NCBI GenBank assembly: GCA_017526525.1
Contig: JAFXRG010000001.1
Coordinates: 1-44,399 of the forward strand
DNA: 44,399 bases
Origin: Clostridia bacterium
Lineage (GTDB): Bacteria > Bacillota > Clostridia > Christensenellales > Aristaeellaceae
Reading direction: 5' to 3'
Shown piece after piece: positions 1 to 8,019 of this stretch. Position 1 is the first letter of the stretch. Each line of letters starts with the position of its first letter. Both the position numbers and the translations under genes were made by a program. Below the pieces are notes generated by a model. The model saw nothing but the letters and a program-made list of their open reading frames with translations. It had not been told where the DNA came from and did not search any database.

Positions 1-510
1 GGTTCTTCCTCGACAACAGGCTCCTCGACAACGGGGGTCTCTTCCTGCTTAGGTTCTTCCTCGACAACAGGCTCCTCGACAACGGGGGTCTCTTCCTGCT
101 GCGGTTCTTCCTCGACAACAGGCTCCTCGACAACGAGAGTTTCTTCCTGCTGCGGTTCTTCCTCGACAACAGGCTCCTCGACAACGGGGGTCTCTTCCTG
201 CTGCGGTTCTTCCTCTACAACAGGCTCCTCGATGGCGGGAGTTTCTTCCTGCGTAGGTTCTTCCTCTACAACAGGCTCCTCCACAACGGGGGTCTCTTCC
301 TGCTTAGGTTCTTCCTCTACAACAGGCTCCTCGACAGCGGGAGTTTCCTCTTGCTTAGGTTCTTCCTCTACTACAGGCTCCTCGATGGCGGGAGTTTCTT
401 CCTGCGTAGGTTCTTCCTCTACAACAGGCTCCTCCACAACGGGGGTCTCTTCCTGCTGCGGTTCTTCCTGGACGGCAGTCTCCTCCACAGCGGGAGTCTC
501 TTCCTGCTGG
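1..510 (-). repeat. Ten in-register 51-bp tandem repeats inside the coding sequence
   Basis: The unit begins GGTTCTTCCT on the plus strand and recurs exactly every 51 bases. Copies differ by a few substitutions, for example CGACAACGG against CGATGGCGG, but never in length, so the 17-residue frame is kept. The array may continue left of the window. Confidence 0.95.
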
Positions 511-743
511 GCCGCCGATCCCGCTTCCTCCAGCTCCGCTTTTACAGCGTCATCCAAAACGACCGATTCATCTGGATCGGCTGTGGGCTGCACAGCATCT
601 GTGTTCTCCTCCGTAACAGAAGCTGCTTCACCCTCCGCCAGCGCGGCAACGATGCCGGGCATGAAGTCCCCGGATGTAAATACCATCACCAGCGCCAGCA
701 GGAATGCCACAATACGCTTGATCAGTGTTCCGCCAAAGTTCAT
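1..743 (-). CDS. Secreted or surface protein with 17-residue Glu/Pro/Val tandem repeats (3' end outside window)
   Basis: An open frame reads from ATG at 743 to the left edge with no stop, so the C-terminus is missing. A good ribosome binding site (AAAGGAG, about 753-760) precedes the ATG. The N-terminus (MNFGGTLIKRIVAFLLALVM) looks like a basic, hydrophobic signal or anchor segment. After an acidic linker, ten consecutive 51-bp units (starting at 1, 52, 103, 154, 205, 256, 307, 358, 409 and 460) each encode 17 residues of the type EETPVVEEPVVEEEPxQ. No catalytic domain is visible. The repeats suggest an extended, strongly acidic spacer such as a wall-spanning stalk; this is inference. It lies 62 bp downstream of the TPR gene on the same strand and is probably cotranscribed. 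I do not recognise a named family. Confidence 0.75.
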   Translation of the reverse strand, partial: MNFGGTLIKRIVAFLLALVMVFTSGDFMPGIVAALAEGEAASVTEENTDAVQPTADPDESVVLDDAVKAELEEAGSAAQQEETPAVEETAVQEEPQQEETPVVEEPVVEEEPTQEETPAIEEPVVEEEPKQEETPAVEEPVVEEEPKQEETPVVEEPVVEEEPTQEETPAIEEPVVEEEPQQEETPVVEEPVVEEEPQQEETLVVEEPVVEEEPQQEETPVVEEPVVEEEPKQEETPVVEEPVVEEE

Positions 744-805
744 AAGTCTGATCTCCTTTACAGCAGGATGAAACCAGTTTGCGTCCGCCTGTTCCAATCA
801 ACTAA

Positions 806-1984
806 TTATTTGGTATATTTCAGAGAGCTTTCCAAATCGCTGGTCTGCTTTTCTGTGTCGCCCATGGCAGCGTACACCTGGGCACGCTGATAATAGGTCT
901 GCGCAAGTTCATAGCCGTGTTCGATGCAGGTGGTGTAATCCTGAATCGCTTCCTCCAGGTTGCCCAGCGCCGCGTTGCACACCGCGCGGAAGTAGTACAC
1001 CGCGTCGTTCAGCGTGGCTTCCTCGGTTTCCGCCAGAGCAATCAGCTCATCGAACACCGTCACGGCAGCTTCATATTCCTCCTGCTGCATCTTGCAGATG
1101 CCCAGGTTGTAACGCGCGTCATAGCCAAAAGATTCTGTTTCGATGGATTTTGTGAAATCCTCTCCGCCCTTGGCCCAATCCTCGGACATAAGGGAGCAGA
1201 TGCCGCGGTTGTAATACAGCCCGTCATACGTTCCGCCCTTTTCCTCGCAGGCGGTAAAGGCCGCGAACGCGCCGGCGTAATCGCCCATGTTCATTTTGCA
1301 CACGCCGATGTTGTACTGGGCGCCGGCGCCAAAGGTCTCGTCCTCAGCATAAGCCTGAAACGCTTCGATGGCTTCTTCGTATTTGCCGTTCTCCATCCGG
1401 TACAGGCCTGCCTGGAAGCCGGCTTCCTGATTGTCCTCGCCCACTGTGGCCGCGAACTTGTCATAGGCGTCCTGCGCGGCAGCCATATTGCCGTTGGCTT
1501 CGTGCAGCGCAGCCACCGTCTCATACAGGGAGGCGTCCTTGGTCAGATCAATATACTTTTCCAGGTTCTCGATCGCGGGGTCCATTTCCCCCAGGGCCGT
1601 ATATACCTGCGTGCGCACCAGGTAGGCGTCCGCCAGCTCGGGCTGAACCCGCAGCGCCGCGTCCAAATTCAGCAGCGCCATGTCGTTTTTCTCTTCGATC
1701 ACGTCGATACAGGCCTGCTTCAAAAGCAGATCGGCGTACATGGCAGCATTGGTCTGCGGATCGCAGTAAACGAAGCAAATATTCAGATATTCCTTCGCGG
1801 TGGCGTAGTCCTCCGCGTTGATAGCATTCAGCGCCAGGGTGTAGCAGGCGTCCAGTTTCTGGGCGTCGACTGCCGATTGCTGAACAACCGCCTCTGTCTG
1901 CGCCGTTTCCTCTGCCATAACGGGCGCCGCCGTCATCAGCAATCCCGCAGCCAGGCCCACCGCAAAGATCTTTTTCATGTTCAT
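806..1984 (-). CDS. Secreted tetratricopeptide-repeat protein
   Basis: A 392-residue protein with a cleavable-looking signal peptide (MNMKKIFAVGLAAGLLMTAA, Ala-x-Ala site near 'VMA'). The rest is a string of TPR-like helical pairs: recurring motifs such as 'ALLNLDAALRVQPELADAYLVR', 'AIEAFQAYAED' and 'AIQDYTTCIEHGYELAQTYYQRA'. TPR arrays act as protein-protein docking surfaces; the partner here is unknown. The start at 1984 is chosen because GGGAGGAAT lies 8 bases upstream; the frame is open further upstream but lacks a binding site there. It is followed 62 bp later by the repeat protein, suggesting a two-gene secreted unit. Confidence 0.88.
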   Translation of the reverse strand: MNMKKIFAVGLAAGLLMTAAPVMAEETAQTEAVVQQSAVDAQKLDACYTLALNAINAEDYATAKEYLNICFVYCDPQTNAAMYADLLLKQACIDVIEEKNDMALLNLDAALRVQPELADAYLVRTQVYTALGEMDPAIENLEKYIDLTKDASLYETVAALHEANGNMAAAQDAYDKFAATVGEDNQEAGFQAGLYRMENGKYEEAIEAFQAYAEDETFGAGAQYNIGVCKMNMGDYAGAFAAFTACEEKGGTYDGLYYNRGICSLMSEDWAKGGEDFTKSIETESFGYDARYNLGICKMQQEEYEAAVTVFDELIALAETEEATLNDAVYYFRAVCNAALGNLEEAIQDYTTCIEHGYELAQTYYQRAQVYAAMGDTEKQTSDLESSLKYTK

Positions 1985-2073
1985 ACTCGTATTCCTCCCA
2001 ATTCTTTTCTTATCATTCATCATGAATGAACGCTGGTATCCAAGCTGGTATTCAAAACACTTTAACATATTAT

Positions 2074-2102
2074 TCTATACCATTTTTTTCTTCTATAGTC
2101 AA
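2074..2102 (-). promoter_or_regulatory. Sigma-A promoter of the TPR/repeat-protein unit
   Basis: On the minus strand TTGACT (2102-2097), a 17-base spacer and TATAGA (2079-2074). Transcription would start near 2067, leaving an approximately 80-base leader before the TPR start. Confidence 0.7.
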
Positions 2103-2450
2103 TGGAGTGTTCCAGATTGTCAAATTCCTTCTTCAAGGTAGGAACATATGTACGGCTTCATTTTGCAAAAAAAGCGTCCGTTAGAACAGACTGGACAGAA
2201 CCAGAAACTGGAATCCCCCCTGGCAAAAATAGAATACGGTTTGTTTAGGGTATGTTTTTTATGTTATGGTATGTTTTTCATATAGCGTTTCCCGGGATCG
2301 TCGCCGGGCCCACGTTTTCACCGTCATGATGAATGGGAGAGCCGCTGCATTGACCGTGTTATCAGTTGTAAATCAAATCGCATTTTGAGCATAAGAAAGA
2401 GCTTAAAAACGCTATAAAGCAAGCGTTTCCAAGCTCTCATAATGTATTAA
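2103..2450. other. Gene-poor intergenic region
   Basis: No open frame with a ribosome binding site or recognisable protein is seen on either strand. It holds two copies of GGTATGTTTTT 20 bases apart (2249 and 2269) and the inverted repeat at 2398-2437. It looks like degraded or flanking sequence next to the recombinase remnant. Confidence 0.5.
2398..2437. repeat. Imperfect 16-bp inverted repeat
   Basis: AGAGCTTAAAAACGCT (2398-2413) and AGCGTTTCCAAGCTCT (2422-2437) pair at 14 of 16 positions around an 8-base loop. No T-run follows on either strand, so a terminator is unlikely. It may be an element end, a protein-binding site or an RNA structure. Confidence 0.6.
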
Positions 2451-2552
2451 ACCGATTTATCGTCGAAACTTCCGCTAAACGGTCTTTCTATCAGCAATTT
2501 CCCTTTAGTTGCGGTTGCAGAGGCGGCCCTCAGTTTTGTTCCGCTGCCCAAC

Positions 2553-2807
2553 GTGATGCGTTTCATTCTCGATAACTACGATCGTTTCGCCGCTCTGGTG
2601 GAAAAGTACGTGGATATCCCCGAGCTGACCACCGCCATTGTGAATGAATTCATCAAGAAGATCATTGTTCATGAAGCAGACAAGTCCTCCGGGCACCGCA
2701 GGCAGACGGTGGAAATCGTCTTCAACTTTGTCGGTCAACTGGAGCTTCCCATCCTGACCGAGCCGATCACCCTGGAAGCACCCCAAAAACAAAGGAAAAC
2801 CGCGTAG
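2553..2807 (+). pseudogene. C-terminal remnant of a large serine recombinase (DUF4368-type tail)
   Basis: The 84 residues match the tail of Tn4451/TnpX-like serine recombinases: 'NYDRFAALVEKYVDIPELT', then 'VNEFIKKIIVHEADKSSGHR' and 'VEIVFNFVGQLELP'. This is the region known as DUF4368. The catalytic N-terminal resolvase domain and the recombinase core are absent; the frame is open back only to a stop at 2448-2450 and the upstream codons do not look recombinase-like. Full-length relatives are around 500-560 residues, so this is a scar of a lost mobile element. It ends close to tRNA-Ser, on the opposite strand. It is almost certainly not functional as an integrase. Confidence 0.85.
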
Positions 2808-2825
2808 CCACATCGACTACGCGGT
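2799..2825 (-). terminator. Hairpin terminator-like element downstream of tRNA-Ser
   Basis: ACCGCGTAG and CTACGCGGT form a perfect 9-bp stem around a 9-base loop. Read on the minus strand the stem is followed by TTTTCC, which suits termination of the tRNA transcript. The stop codon of the recombinase remnant lies inside the left arm. Confidence 0.5.
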
Positions 2826-2883
2826 CTCCCCAAGGATTAGTTCCTTATGAACGATAACCCTTGGTTTTCAAGGGGTTGTAAAG

Positions 2884-2969
2884 CGGAGCGGGTGGGATTC
2901 GAACCCACGGTACGTTGCCGTACACCTGATTTCGAGTCAGGACCGTTATGACCACTTCGATACCGCTCC
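2884..2969 (-). tRNA. tRNA-Ser(CGA)
   Basis: The minus strand folds as a class II tRNA of 86 bases. Acceptor strands are GGAGCGG and CCGCTCC with discriminator G. The anticodon stem CCTGA/TCAGG encloses the loop CTCGAAA with anticodon CGA, reading UCG. The variable arm is long (GTACGGCAACGTAC) and the T arm is GTGGGTTCGAATCCCAC. CCA is not encoded. Confidence 0.95.
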
Positions 2970-3016
2970 ATGGCAACGGGCGAATTATACCATACGCCCG
3001 TTTTTTTATCAACCTT

Positions 3017-4441
3017 TTAATCGAAGGTGAACCGGTCCATTTCCGCCGCCGGGCCATCCTTCTCCGCAGAAAAGATGAAGTAAACCGCGTGCTTCCCGAT
3101 CCCGGCTCCCGCCACCGGCGCCGTCACTTCCTCCGTGCCCGGTTCCGCCGTAAAGCAGGCTATTTCCTTGCCGTCCCGGCTGTCCAGCCGGACCCGTACC
3201 GTCACCTTTTCCCGGGCCGTCATTTTTACCGTCACGCTCCGGGGTGTGGCCGTGCCGAACTGCAGGTACCGGAATCCGATGCCCGTTCCGTCCGAAATAT
3301 CCTTCACCGGCGCGGAAATATCCTCCCGCTGTTCATAGACCGGCGCGATGTATGCCGACGTCTTTCCGCCGCACAGATGGCAGGCATATCCCGCGGAAAT
3401 CCACCTCCGGGCGTCCAGGCCGTTCACCTGGGCCCCCTGGGAAGTCATTTCCACCGGCACGGAGGATACCGGTTCCCCGTTCCGGTAGGTAATTTTGCCC
3501 AGGTAAACCCGGCCGTCCTTTCCCTGTGCCGCGTCAATGGGCTCCACCATGGCCTGCCGGGAATACTCGTTCGTGCCGGTCTGCCGGTGGTAGAAAATGT
3601 ACCACTGTCCGTTCACTTCCATGACGGAACCGTGGTTGTTGCCCCAGCGGTAGGACATGGTGTTCCTTCCGTTTTTGCCCGGCAGGATTTCCCCGCCGTT
3701 GAAGCTGATGTCTCCCCCTTCCCGGAATCCCTCCAGGGGTGAATCGCTCCACCGGTAGGACAGGAAACCGTTGTTGGGGCCGTATACGCCCAGCTCCGGC
3801 ATTTCCTCTTCCACGCGCCGGGAGTAAATATACACATATTTCCCGAAAATCTTCCGGGGGCTGGATGCCTCAAAGAAGTAATCCTTTCCGATCTTCCCGT
3901 CCTCCCGGGCCCATTCCGCGCTGCAGTGGGTCAGCGGATGCTCGTGCAGCGTCCCGGGCCGGATGGTAGCCATATCTTCGTTCAGTTCCGCACAGTAAGC
4001 TCCGCAAAACCCCCAGTAGGCATACACCCGGCCGTCGTCATCCACCAGCACCCCGGGATCAAAGCCCAGTTCCGTCAGCACCGGATCGGTAAAGGGCCCC
4101 CAGGGAGTTTTTGCAGAAGCCACCATAATCCGGGACCCCTGCCTTTCTGCGGCGTACATGTAAAAGGTGTCCCCTTTCTGCACCACGTCCGGTGCAAAAA
4201 GAATACTTTCATCCTCCGCCCGGTAGCAAACCCCGTGGCATTTCCAGTCCGTCAGGTCCGTAACCGGTGCGGACCAGACCACATAATCCTTTCCGCAGTA
4301 CCGGGTGCGTTCCGTATCATGGGATCCGTAAACATAAACCCGTTTCTCTCCCCCGTATTCAAAAACCCGGGGCTCCCCGTCCGGCACATGCTCCCACAAA
4401 GGCATATAAGGATTCGCTCCGCGGATGAATTTTCTTTCCAT
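3017..4441 (-). CDS. Glycoside hydrolase family 43 enzyme with C-terminal beta-sandwich domain
   Basis: A 474-residue protein with no signal peptide, so probably cytoplasmic and acting on imported oligosaccharides. GH43 enzymes are five-bladed beta-propellers that release arabinose or xylose from arabinan, xylan or decorated pectin. Family-typical stretches are 'GANPYMPLWEHVPDGEPRVF', 'VYGSHD', 'FAPDVV' (D85), 'FDPGVLVDDDGR' (D128) and 'FFEASSPRKI' with the likely catalytic acid E191. Residues from about 330 on resemble a CBM6-like sandwich. The start at 4441 is preferred because the promoter -10 box overlaps an upstream in-frame ATG at 4498, and GGAAGGA precedes 4441. It is divergent from the GH27 gene. 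Substrate cannot be told from sequence. Confidence 0.9.
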   Translation of the reverse strand: MERKFIRGANPYMPLWEHVPDGEPRVFEYGGEKRVYVYGSHDTERTRYCGKDYVVWSAPVTDLTDWKCHGVCYRAEDESILFAPDVVQKGDTFYMYAAERQGSRIMVASAKTPWGPFTDPVLTELGFDPGVLVDDDGRVYAYWGFCGAYCAELNEDMATIRPGTLHEHPLTHCSAEWAREDGKIGKDYFFEASSPRKIFGKYVYIYSRRVEEEMPELGVYGPNNGFLSYRWSDSPLEGFREGGDISFNGGEILPGKNGRNTMSYRWGNNHGSVMEVNGQWYIFYHRQTGTNEYSRQAMVEPIDAAQGKDGRVYLGKITYRNGEPVSSVPVEMTSQGAQVNGLDARRWISAGYACHLCGGKTSAYIAPVYEQREDISAPVKDISDGTGIGFRYLQFGTATPRSVTVKMTAREKVTVRVRLDSRDGKEIACFTAEPGTEEVTAPVAGAGIGKHAVYFIFSAEKDGPAAEMDRFTFD

Positions 4442-4493
4442 GCTGGTTCCGTCCTTCCGGTCTATATTCACTGTTGTGCTTTCCGTCTTCTGA

Positions 4494-4522
4494 AGCATAC
4501 TGGATCCCACCTTTCCTGTCAA
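4494..4522 (-). promoter_or_regulatory. Promoter of the GH43 gene
   Basis: Minus strand TTGACA (4522-4517), 17-base spacer, TATGCT (4499-4494). A palindrome CGGAAA-AGCG-TTTCCG (4539-4554), resembling LacI/CcpA-class operators, lies just upstream between the two divergent promoters. Confidence 0.65.
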
Positions 4523-4590
4523 GTCCGTCCCGACGGTGCGGAAAAGCGTTTCCGGGCATCGCTCCGGCCTGCAGGCAAGCAGAAAAAACC

Positions 4591-4619
4591 TTGTGCCGGT
4601 CTGCGGGGTTTGTTATAAT
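4591..4619 (+). promoter_or_regulatory. Promoter of the GH27 operon
   Basis: TTGTGC, 17-base spacer, perfect TATAAT at 4614-4619. Transcription would start near 4626, about 28 bases before the GH27 start codon. Confidence 0.7.
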
Positions 4620-4653
4620 GGATCGGTTAGTGAAATCAGAGGAGGTATCCGGG

Positions 4654-5901
4654 ATGATCGCACAGACTCCGCCCATGGGATGGAACAGCTGGGACTGCTA
4701 CGGGGCCGCTGTCACTGAAGAAACCGTCCGCCGGAATGCGGAATATATGGCCAAAACCCTCAAACCCTTCGGCTGGGAATACGTGGTGGTGGATATCCAG
4801 TGGTCCCGGCCCGACGCGACAAATCATTCCTACGAACCCTTTGCCGACCTGGCCATGGATGAATTTGGCCGGCTGATCCCCGCCGTGAACCGGTTTCCCA
4901 GTGCCCGGAACGGAGCCGGTTTCAGGCCCCTGGCGGATTATGTCCATTCCCTGGGGCTGAAGTTCGGAATTCATATTATGCGGGGGCTTCCCCGCGCCGC
5001 GGCGCACCGGCACCTGCCGGTGGCGGACAGTGAATGTTTCTGCCACCTGGCGGCGGATCCCCATTCCGTCTGCATGTGGAATCCGGATATGTACGGCCTG
5101 CGCTGTGACCGTCCGGACGCCAAAGCCTATTACGACAGCATTTTCCGCCTCTACGCCTCCTGGGGTGTGGATTTCGTGAAATGTGACGATATTGCCCGGG
5201 AATACCCCCGCTGTGAAAAGGAAATTGAACTGATTTCCGAATCCTGCCGGAATTCCGGCCGGGATATGGTTCTGAGCCTTTCGCCCGGTCCCGCCCCGCT
5301 GGATCGTGCGGAGCATCTGAAGCGTTTTGCGAATATGTGGCGCATTACCGACGATTTCTGGGACGACTGGAAACTGCTGAAAGGCATGTTTGAGCGGGCG
5401 GAAAAATGGTGTATCCACGCCGCACCCGGTCACTGGCCGGACGCGGATATGCTGCCCCTCGGTGCCCTGCGCCAGTGTGAGGATCCGGAGGAATGGACCC
5501 GGTTCACCCCTGCGGAGCAGCGGACCATGATGACCCTCTGGTGCATGATGCGTTCCCCCCTCATGATGGGCGGTGAGCTCACAAAAAATGACGATTTCAC
5601 CCTTTCCCTGCTGACCCGGGAGGATGTGCTGAAGATCCTGCGGGATTCCGCCTGCGGTCATCCCCTGCGGACCCTGGAAGATGAAAGCGTCTGGATCGCT
5701 CCCCGGAAGGACGGGCAGGGCGTTTACCTGGCCCTGTTCAACCTCAGCGATAAAACCCGGACCGTATCCCTTTCCGCTGAAGCGGCGGATCTTCCCTGCT
5801 TCCGCGGCACGGAACTCTGGACCGGCCGGAAAATCCGGAAAACGGATTCCCTCCGTGCCCACCTTGCTCCCCACGACGCCGCGGTATTCCTCGTAAAGTA
5901 A
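4654..5901 (+). CDS. Glycoside hydrolase family 27 enzyme (alpha-galactosidase-like)
   Basis: A 415-residue retaining glycosidase of the GH27 (clan GH-D) type, expected to release terminal alpha-galactose or a related sugar such as beta-L-arabinopyranose. It begins with the family hallmark 'PPMGWNSWDCYG' (7-18). The probable nucleophile is D178 in 'FVKCDDI' and the acid/base D234 in 'WRITDDFWDDW'. The region 'MMTLWCMMRSPLMMGGEL' is also typical, followed by a short beta-sandwich. There is no signal peptide. The start at 4654 has an AGAGGAGG site at 4637-4644. It heads an apparent three-gene operon, with only 17 bases to the next gene. Alpha-galactosidase is the default call; the exact sugar is uncertain. 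Confidence 0.9.
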   Translation: MIAQTPPMGWNSWDCYGAAVTEETVRRNAEYMAKTLKPFGWEYVVVDIQWSRPDATNHSYEPFADLAMDEFGRLIPAVNRFPSARNGAGFRPLADYVHSLGLKFGIHIMRGLPRAAAHRHLPVADSECFCHLAADPHSVCMWNPDMYGLRCDRPDAKAYYDSIFRLYASWGVDFVKCDDIAREYPRCEKEIELISESCRNSGRDMVLSLSPGPAPLDRAEHLKRFANMWRITDDFWDDWKLLKGMFERAEKWCIHAAPGHWPDADMLPLGALRQCEDPEEWTRFTPAEQRTMMTLWCMMRSPLMMGGELTKNDDFTLSLLTREDVLKILRDSACGHPLRTLEDESVWIAPRKDGQGVYLALFNLSDKTRTVSLSAEAADLPCFRGTELWTGRKIRKTDSLRAHLAPHDAAVFLVK

Positions 5902-5918
5902 TAAGGAGAACCTGTTTC

Positions 5919-7508
5919 ATGAAACGCTTCCTTTTTCTCCTCCTGCTTCTGGCGGCCCTCGTCTGCGTTTCCGCAGTCTCCGCCGAAGGGAATGTTGCCG
6001 TCACCGTTTCCCCGGAACATCCCCGGGTCGGTGACTATGTGGATATACAGGTGACCCCCGGCAGGGAAGCCCCGCAGAATGTAACCTATACCCTTCTGTG
6101 CGATGAGGAGAGCGTGTTTGAGGGTAAACCGGTGGAGCATTACGCCGTTTCCTTCCGTCCCCGGAAGGAAGGGAACTATACCCTCACCGTCACCGTCAGT
6201 TACGGAAAGGACGATTCGGAAACCGCCGGGGTTTCCCTGCAGGTTTCCGGGGAAGCCCCCGCCCAGGAATCCGAGGATGTGGTCTACAGCCAGAAGGACG
6301 GCTGGTGGCATAAAATAAAGTATTCCTCAAAAAGGAACCTGGAAAAGGCCGGCTGCGCCATTTTCGCGCTGAGCCACGCCCTGCAGCGCATCGGTGTTTC
6401 CGGCGAATCCGTGACCCCGGAGAAACTGGCCCGGACCTACGCGGGATACTATGTGGAAGGCCGGGGAACCTACAACGAAGGCCTGATCTCCAAAGCCGCC
6501 CAGGATTATGATTTCCTGACCCAGAAGGCCCTGGTGCAGAGCTCCCGGGAAATCGTGGCCTCGCTGCGCCGGGGAGATCTTTTCTCCTTCAGCATTGTGG
6601 ACGGGCATATCGCCCTGGCGGACGCCGCCAGCGCGGACGGCACCCGGATCCACATTGTGGACAGCGCGCCGGGCGCCACCTTTGAGCGCATCCGCCTTGA
6701 GGAAAAAATCTTTTTCCTTTCGGAGGACGGAACCTTTTCCCCGGCCGCCGTTCCGGAAGACCTTCCCGGGATGCGCTGGTTCTTTGAAACCCAGGAATAC
6801 GGCGGCATGCAGTACTGGATGGATACTGAATACTGTGCCTCCCGCGGTATGCGGGTCATCCGCATGCCCTGGCTGAAAGCGGATCTCGGGGAAGGCCTCC
6901 AGCGGGTTGAGCCGGAATATGCCGGAGCCCTCATCACCAAGGTCACCCGGGACCGGAACGCACTGCGGGTGCCCACCGCTTCCCTCTCCGTTGCCGGCGT
7001 GGATCCGGAAAAGCTTTCGGTGGTGATGGCGGTCCCCAAAAAGGGAACCCAGCTGAAGGACGGAAACGGAAAAGCTATCCCGGACAAAAAACGGCTTGCG
7101 CGGAATTATATGGCGCTCCTGGTGGAACCCGGGGAGGATTTCCATTACGTTTACTGGGACGGAACCTTCGGCTATGTTGCAGCGGCAGACGTAACAATTC
7201 TGCCCGCTGTGCGGGAGCCGTTCCGCACCGGCCTCATCGCCCAAAATGGCTATACCACCGGCGGTTCCCAGGTCACCGTGCACCTGGAACCGTATGCAAA
7301 AAGCACCGGCATTGCCCTCTGGAAAACCGGCACTCCCGTCGCCGTGGTGGAGGAAAAGGATCATTTTCTCCTGGTGGAAGGCAAAGGCATGCGGGGCTGG
7401 ATCCACGAAAAATATTTCAAACCGGATGAACCGGAAAAAGATACTCCGGAAGAAACCAGTCAGAAAGGAAGTTCGGAAAATGGGCAGAAGATCGACGAAG
7501 GAAAATAA
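5919..7508 (+). CDS. Secreted C39-like cysteine peptidase-fold protein
   Basis: 529 residues with a signal peptide (MKRFLFLLLLLAALVCVSAV). Residues 25-112 look like an Ig-like beta-sandwich. Residues about 120-275 match the Peptidase_C39_2 fold: candidate oxyanion Q125 in 'YSQKDGWW', C146 in 'KAGCAIFALSHAL', H230 in 'VDGHIAL' and D248 in 'HIVDSAP', so the catalytic set appears intact. The C-terminal half contains regions suggestive of SH3-like modules ('FGYVAAADVTIL', 'RGWIHEKYF'), as often found in wall-bound proteins. A charged Glu/Lys/Ser tail follows. It probably acts outside the membrane as a peptidase or peptide/wall-binding protein. It follows the GH27 gene by 17 bases and its 3' end overlaps the next gene by 29 bases. 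Confidence 0.75.
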   Translation: MKRFLFLLLLLAALVCVSAVSAEGNVAVTVSPEHPRVGDYVDIQVTPGREAPQNVTYTLLCDEESVFEGKPVEHYAVSFRPRKEGNYTLTVTVSYGKDDSETAGVSLQVSGEAPAQESEDVVYSQKDGWWHKIKYSSKRNLEKAGCAIFALSHALQRIGVSGESVTPEKLARTYAGYYVEGRGTYNEGLISKAAQDYDFLTQKALVQSSREIVASLRRGDLFSFSIVDGHIALADAASADGTRIHIVDSAPGATFERIRLEEKIFFLSEDGTFSPAAVPEDLPGMRWFFETQEYGGMQYWMDTEYCASRGMRVIRMPWLKADLGEGLQRVEPEYAGALITKVTRDRNALRVPTASLSVAGVDPEKLSVVMAVPKKGTQLKDGNGKAIPDKKRLARNYMALLVEPGEDFHYVYWDGTFGYVAAADVTILPAVREPFRTGLIAQNGYTTGGSQVTVHLEPYAKSTGIALWKTGTPVAVVEEKDHFLLVEGKGMRGWIHEKYFKPDEPEKDTPEETSQKGSSENGQKIDEGK

Positions 7509-7968
7509 ATCCATCTGGCAGACCACCCGGGAAGGCCTGGGCCTCACCCGGGAAAAAGCGGGCGAACTGATTCCCGGCTTTTCTCCCGAGCGCATCGAGA
7601 AAATCGAAAACGGCCGGACCCAGATTCAGCCGGAGGACGTAATGCTCATGGCGGAGTATTACAAAGCCCCTGCCCTGCGCAATCATTACTGTGTGAACGA
7701 ATGTCCCATCGGTCAGGTGCACGCCTTCCGCACGGAGTCCAAGGAACTGGCCCAGATCGCCGTGGAAACCCTGAACTCCCTGAACCGGCTGTCCAAAAGC
7801 CGGGACCGGCTGCTGGAAATCGTGGAGGACGGCGAAGTGCAGGCGGACGAGTATGCGGATTTTGCCGAAATCAAATCCACCCTGGACCGGATCGCCCTGA
7901 GCGTATCCAATCTCCAGCTCTGGTGCGATGAACAGATTGCTGCCGGAAACCTGAAAAAACCGGAATAA
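7480..7968 (+). CDS. XRE-family helix-turn-helix protein
   Basis: 162 residues. Residues about 10-65 form a Cro/CI-type helix-turn-helix ('REGLGLTREKAGELIPGFS', 'RIEKIENGRTQIQPEDVMLM'). A short Cys pair follows (C71 and C75 in 'YCVNECPIG'), then a mostly helical C-terminus rich in Glu, Leu and Arg. The start at 7480 has AGGAAG upstream at 7465-7470 and lies inside the preceding gene, a 29-base out-of-frame overlap that suggests translational coupling. It is probably a DNA-binding regulator, but no operator is evident. The paired Cys could bind metal or sense redox state; that is inference. Confidence 0.8.
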   Translation: MGRRSTKENKSIWQTTREGLGLTREKAGELIPGFSPERIEKIENGRTQIQPEDVMLMAEYYKAPALRNHYCVNECPIGQVHAFRTESKELAQIAVETLNSLNRLSKSRDRLLEIVEDGEVQADEYADFAEIKSTLDRIALSVSNLQLWCDEQIAAGNLKKPE

Positions 7969-8019
7969 GGTTCTTCTCCGTTCTGCAGTGAAGAGAACAC
8001 CGGCAGAACAGAAAAGCCC

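Noticed and set aside
1-510. CRISPR array
   Set aside because: The repeats are contiguous 51-bp coding units without unique spacers and preserve a reading frame.
917-2029. Long open frame on the plus strand antisense to the TPR gene
   Set aside because: It lacks a ribosome binding site and any family resemblance, and lies fully opposite a well-supported secreted TPR protein. GC-rich codon use leaves antisense frames open by chance.
7969-8019. Possible terminator after the HTH gene (GTTCTGC ... GCAGAAC)
   Set aside because: The 7-bp stem has a long loop and no T-run follows, so it is not a convincing terminator.
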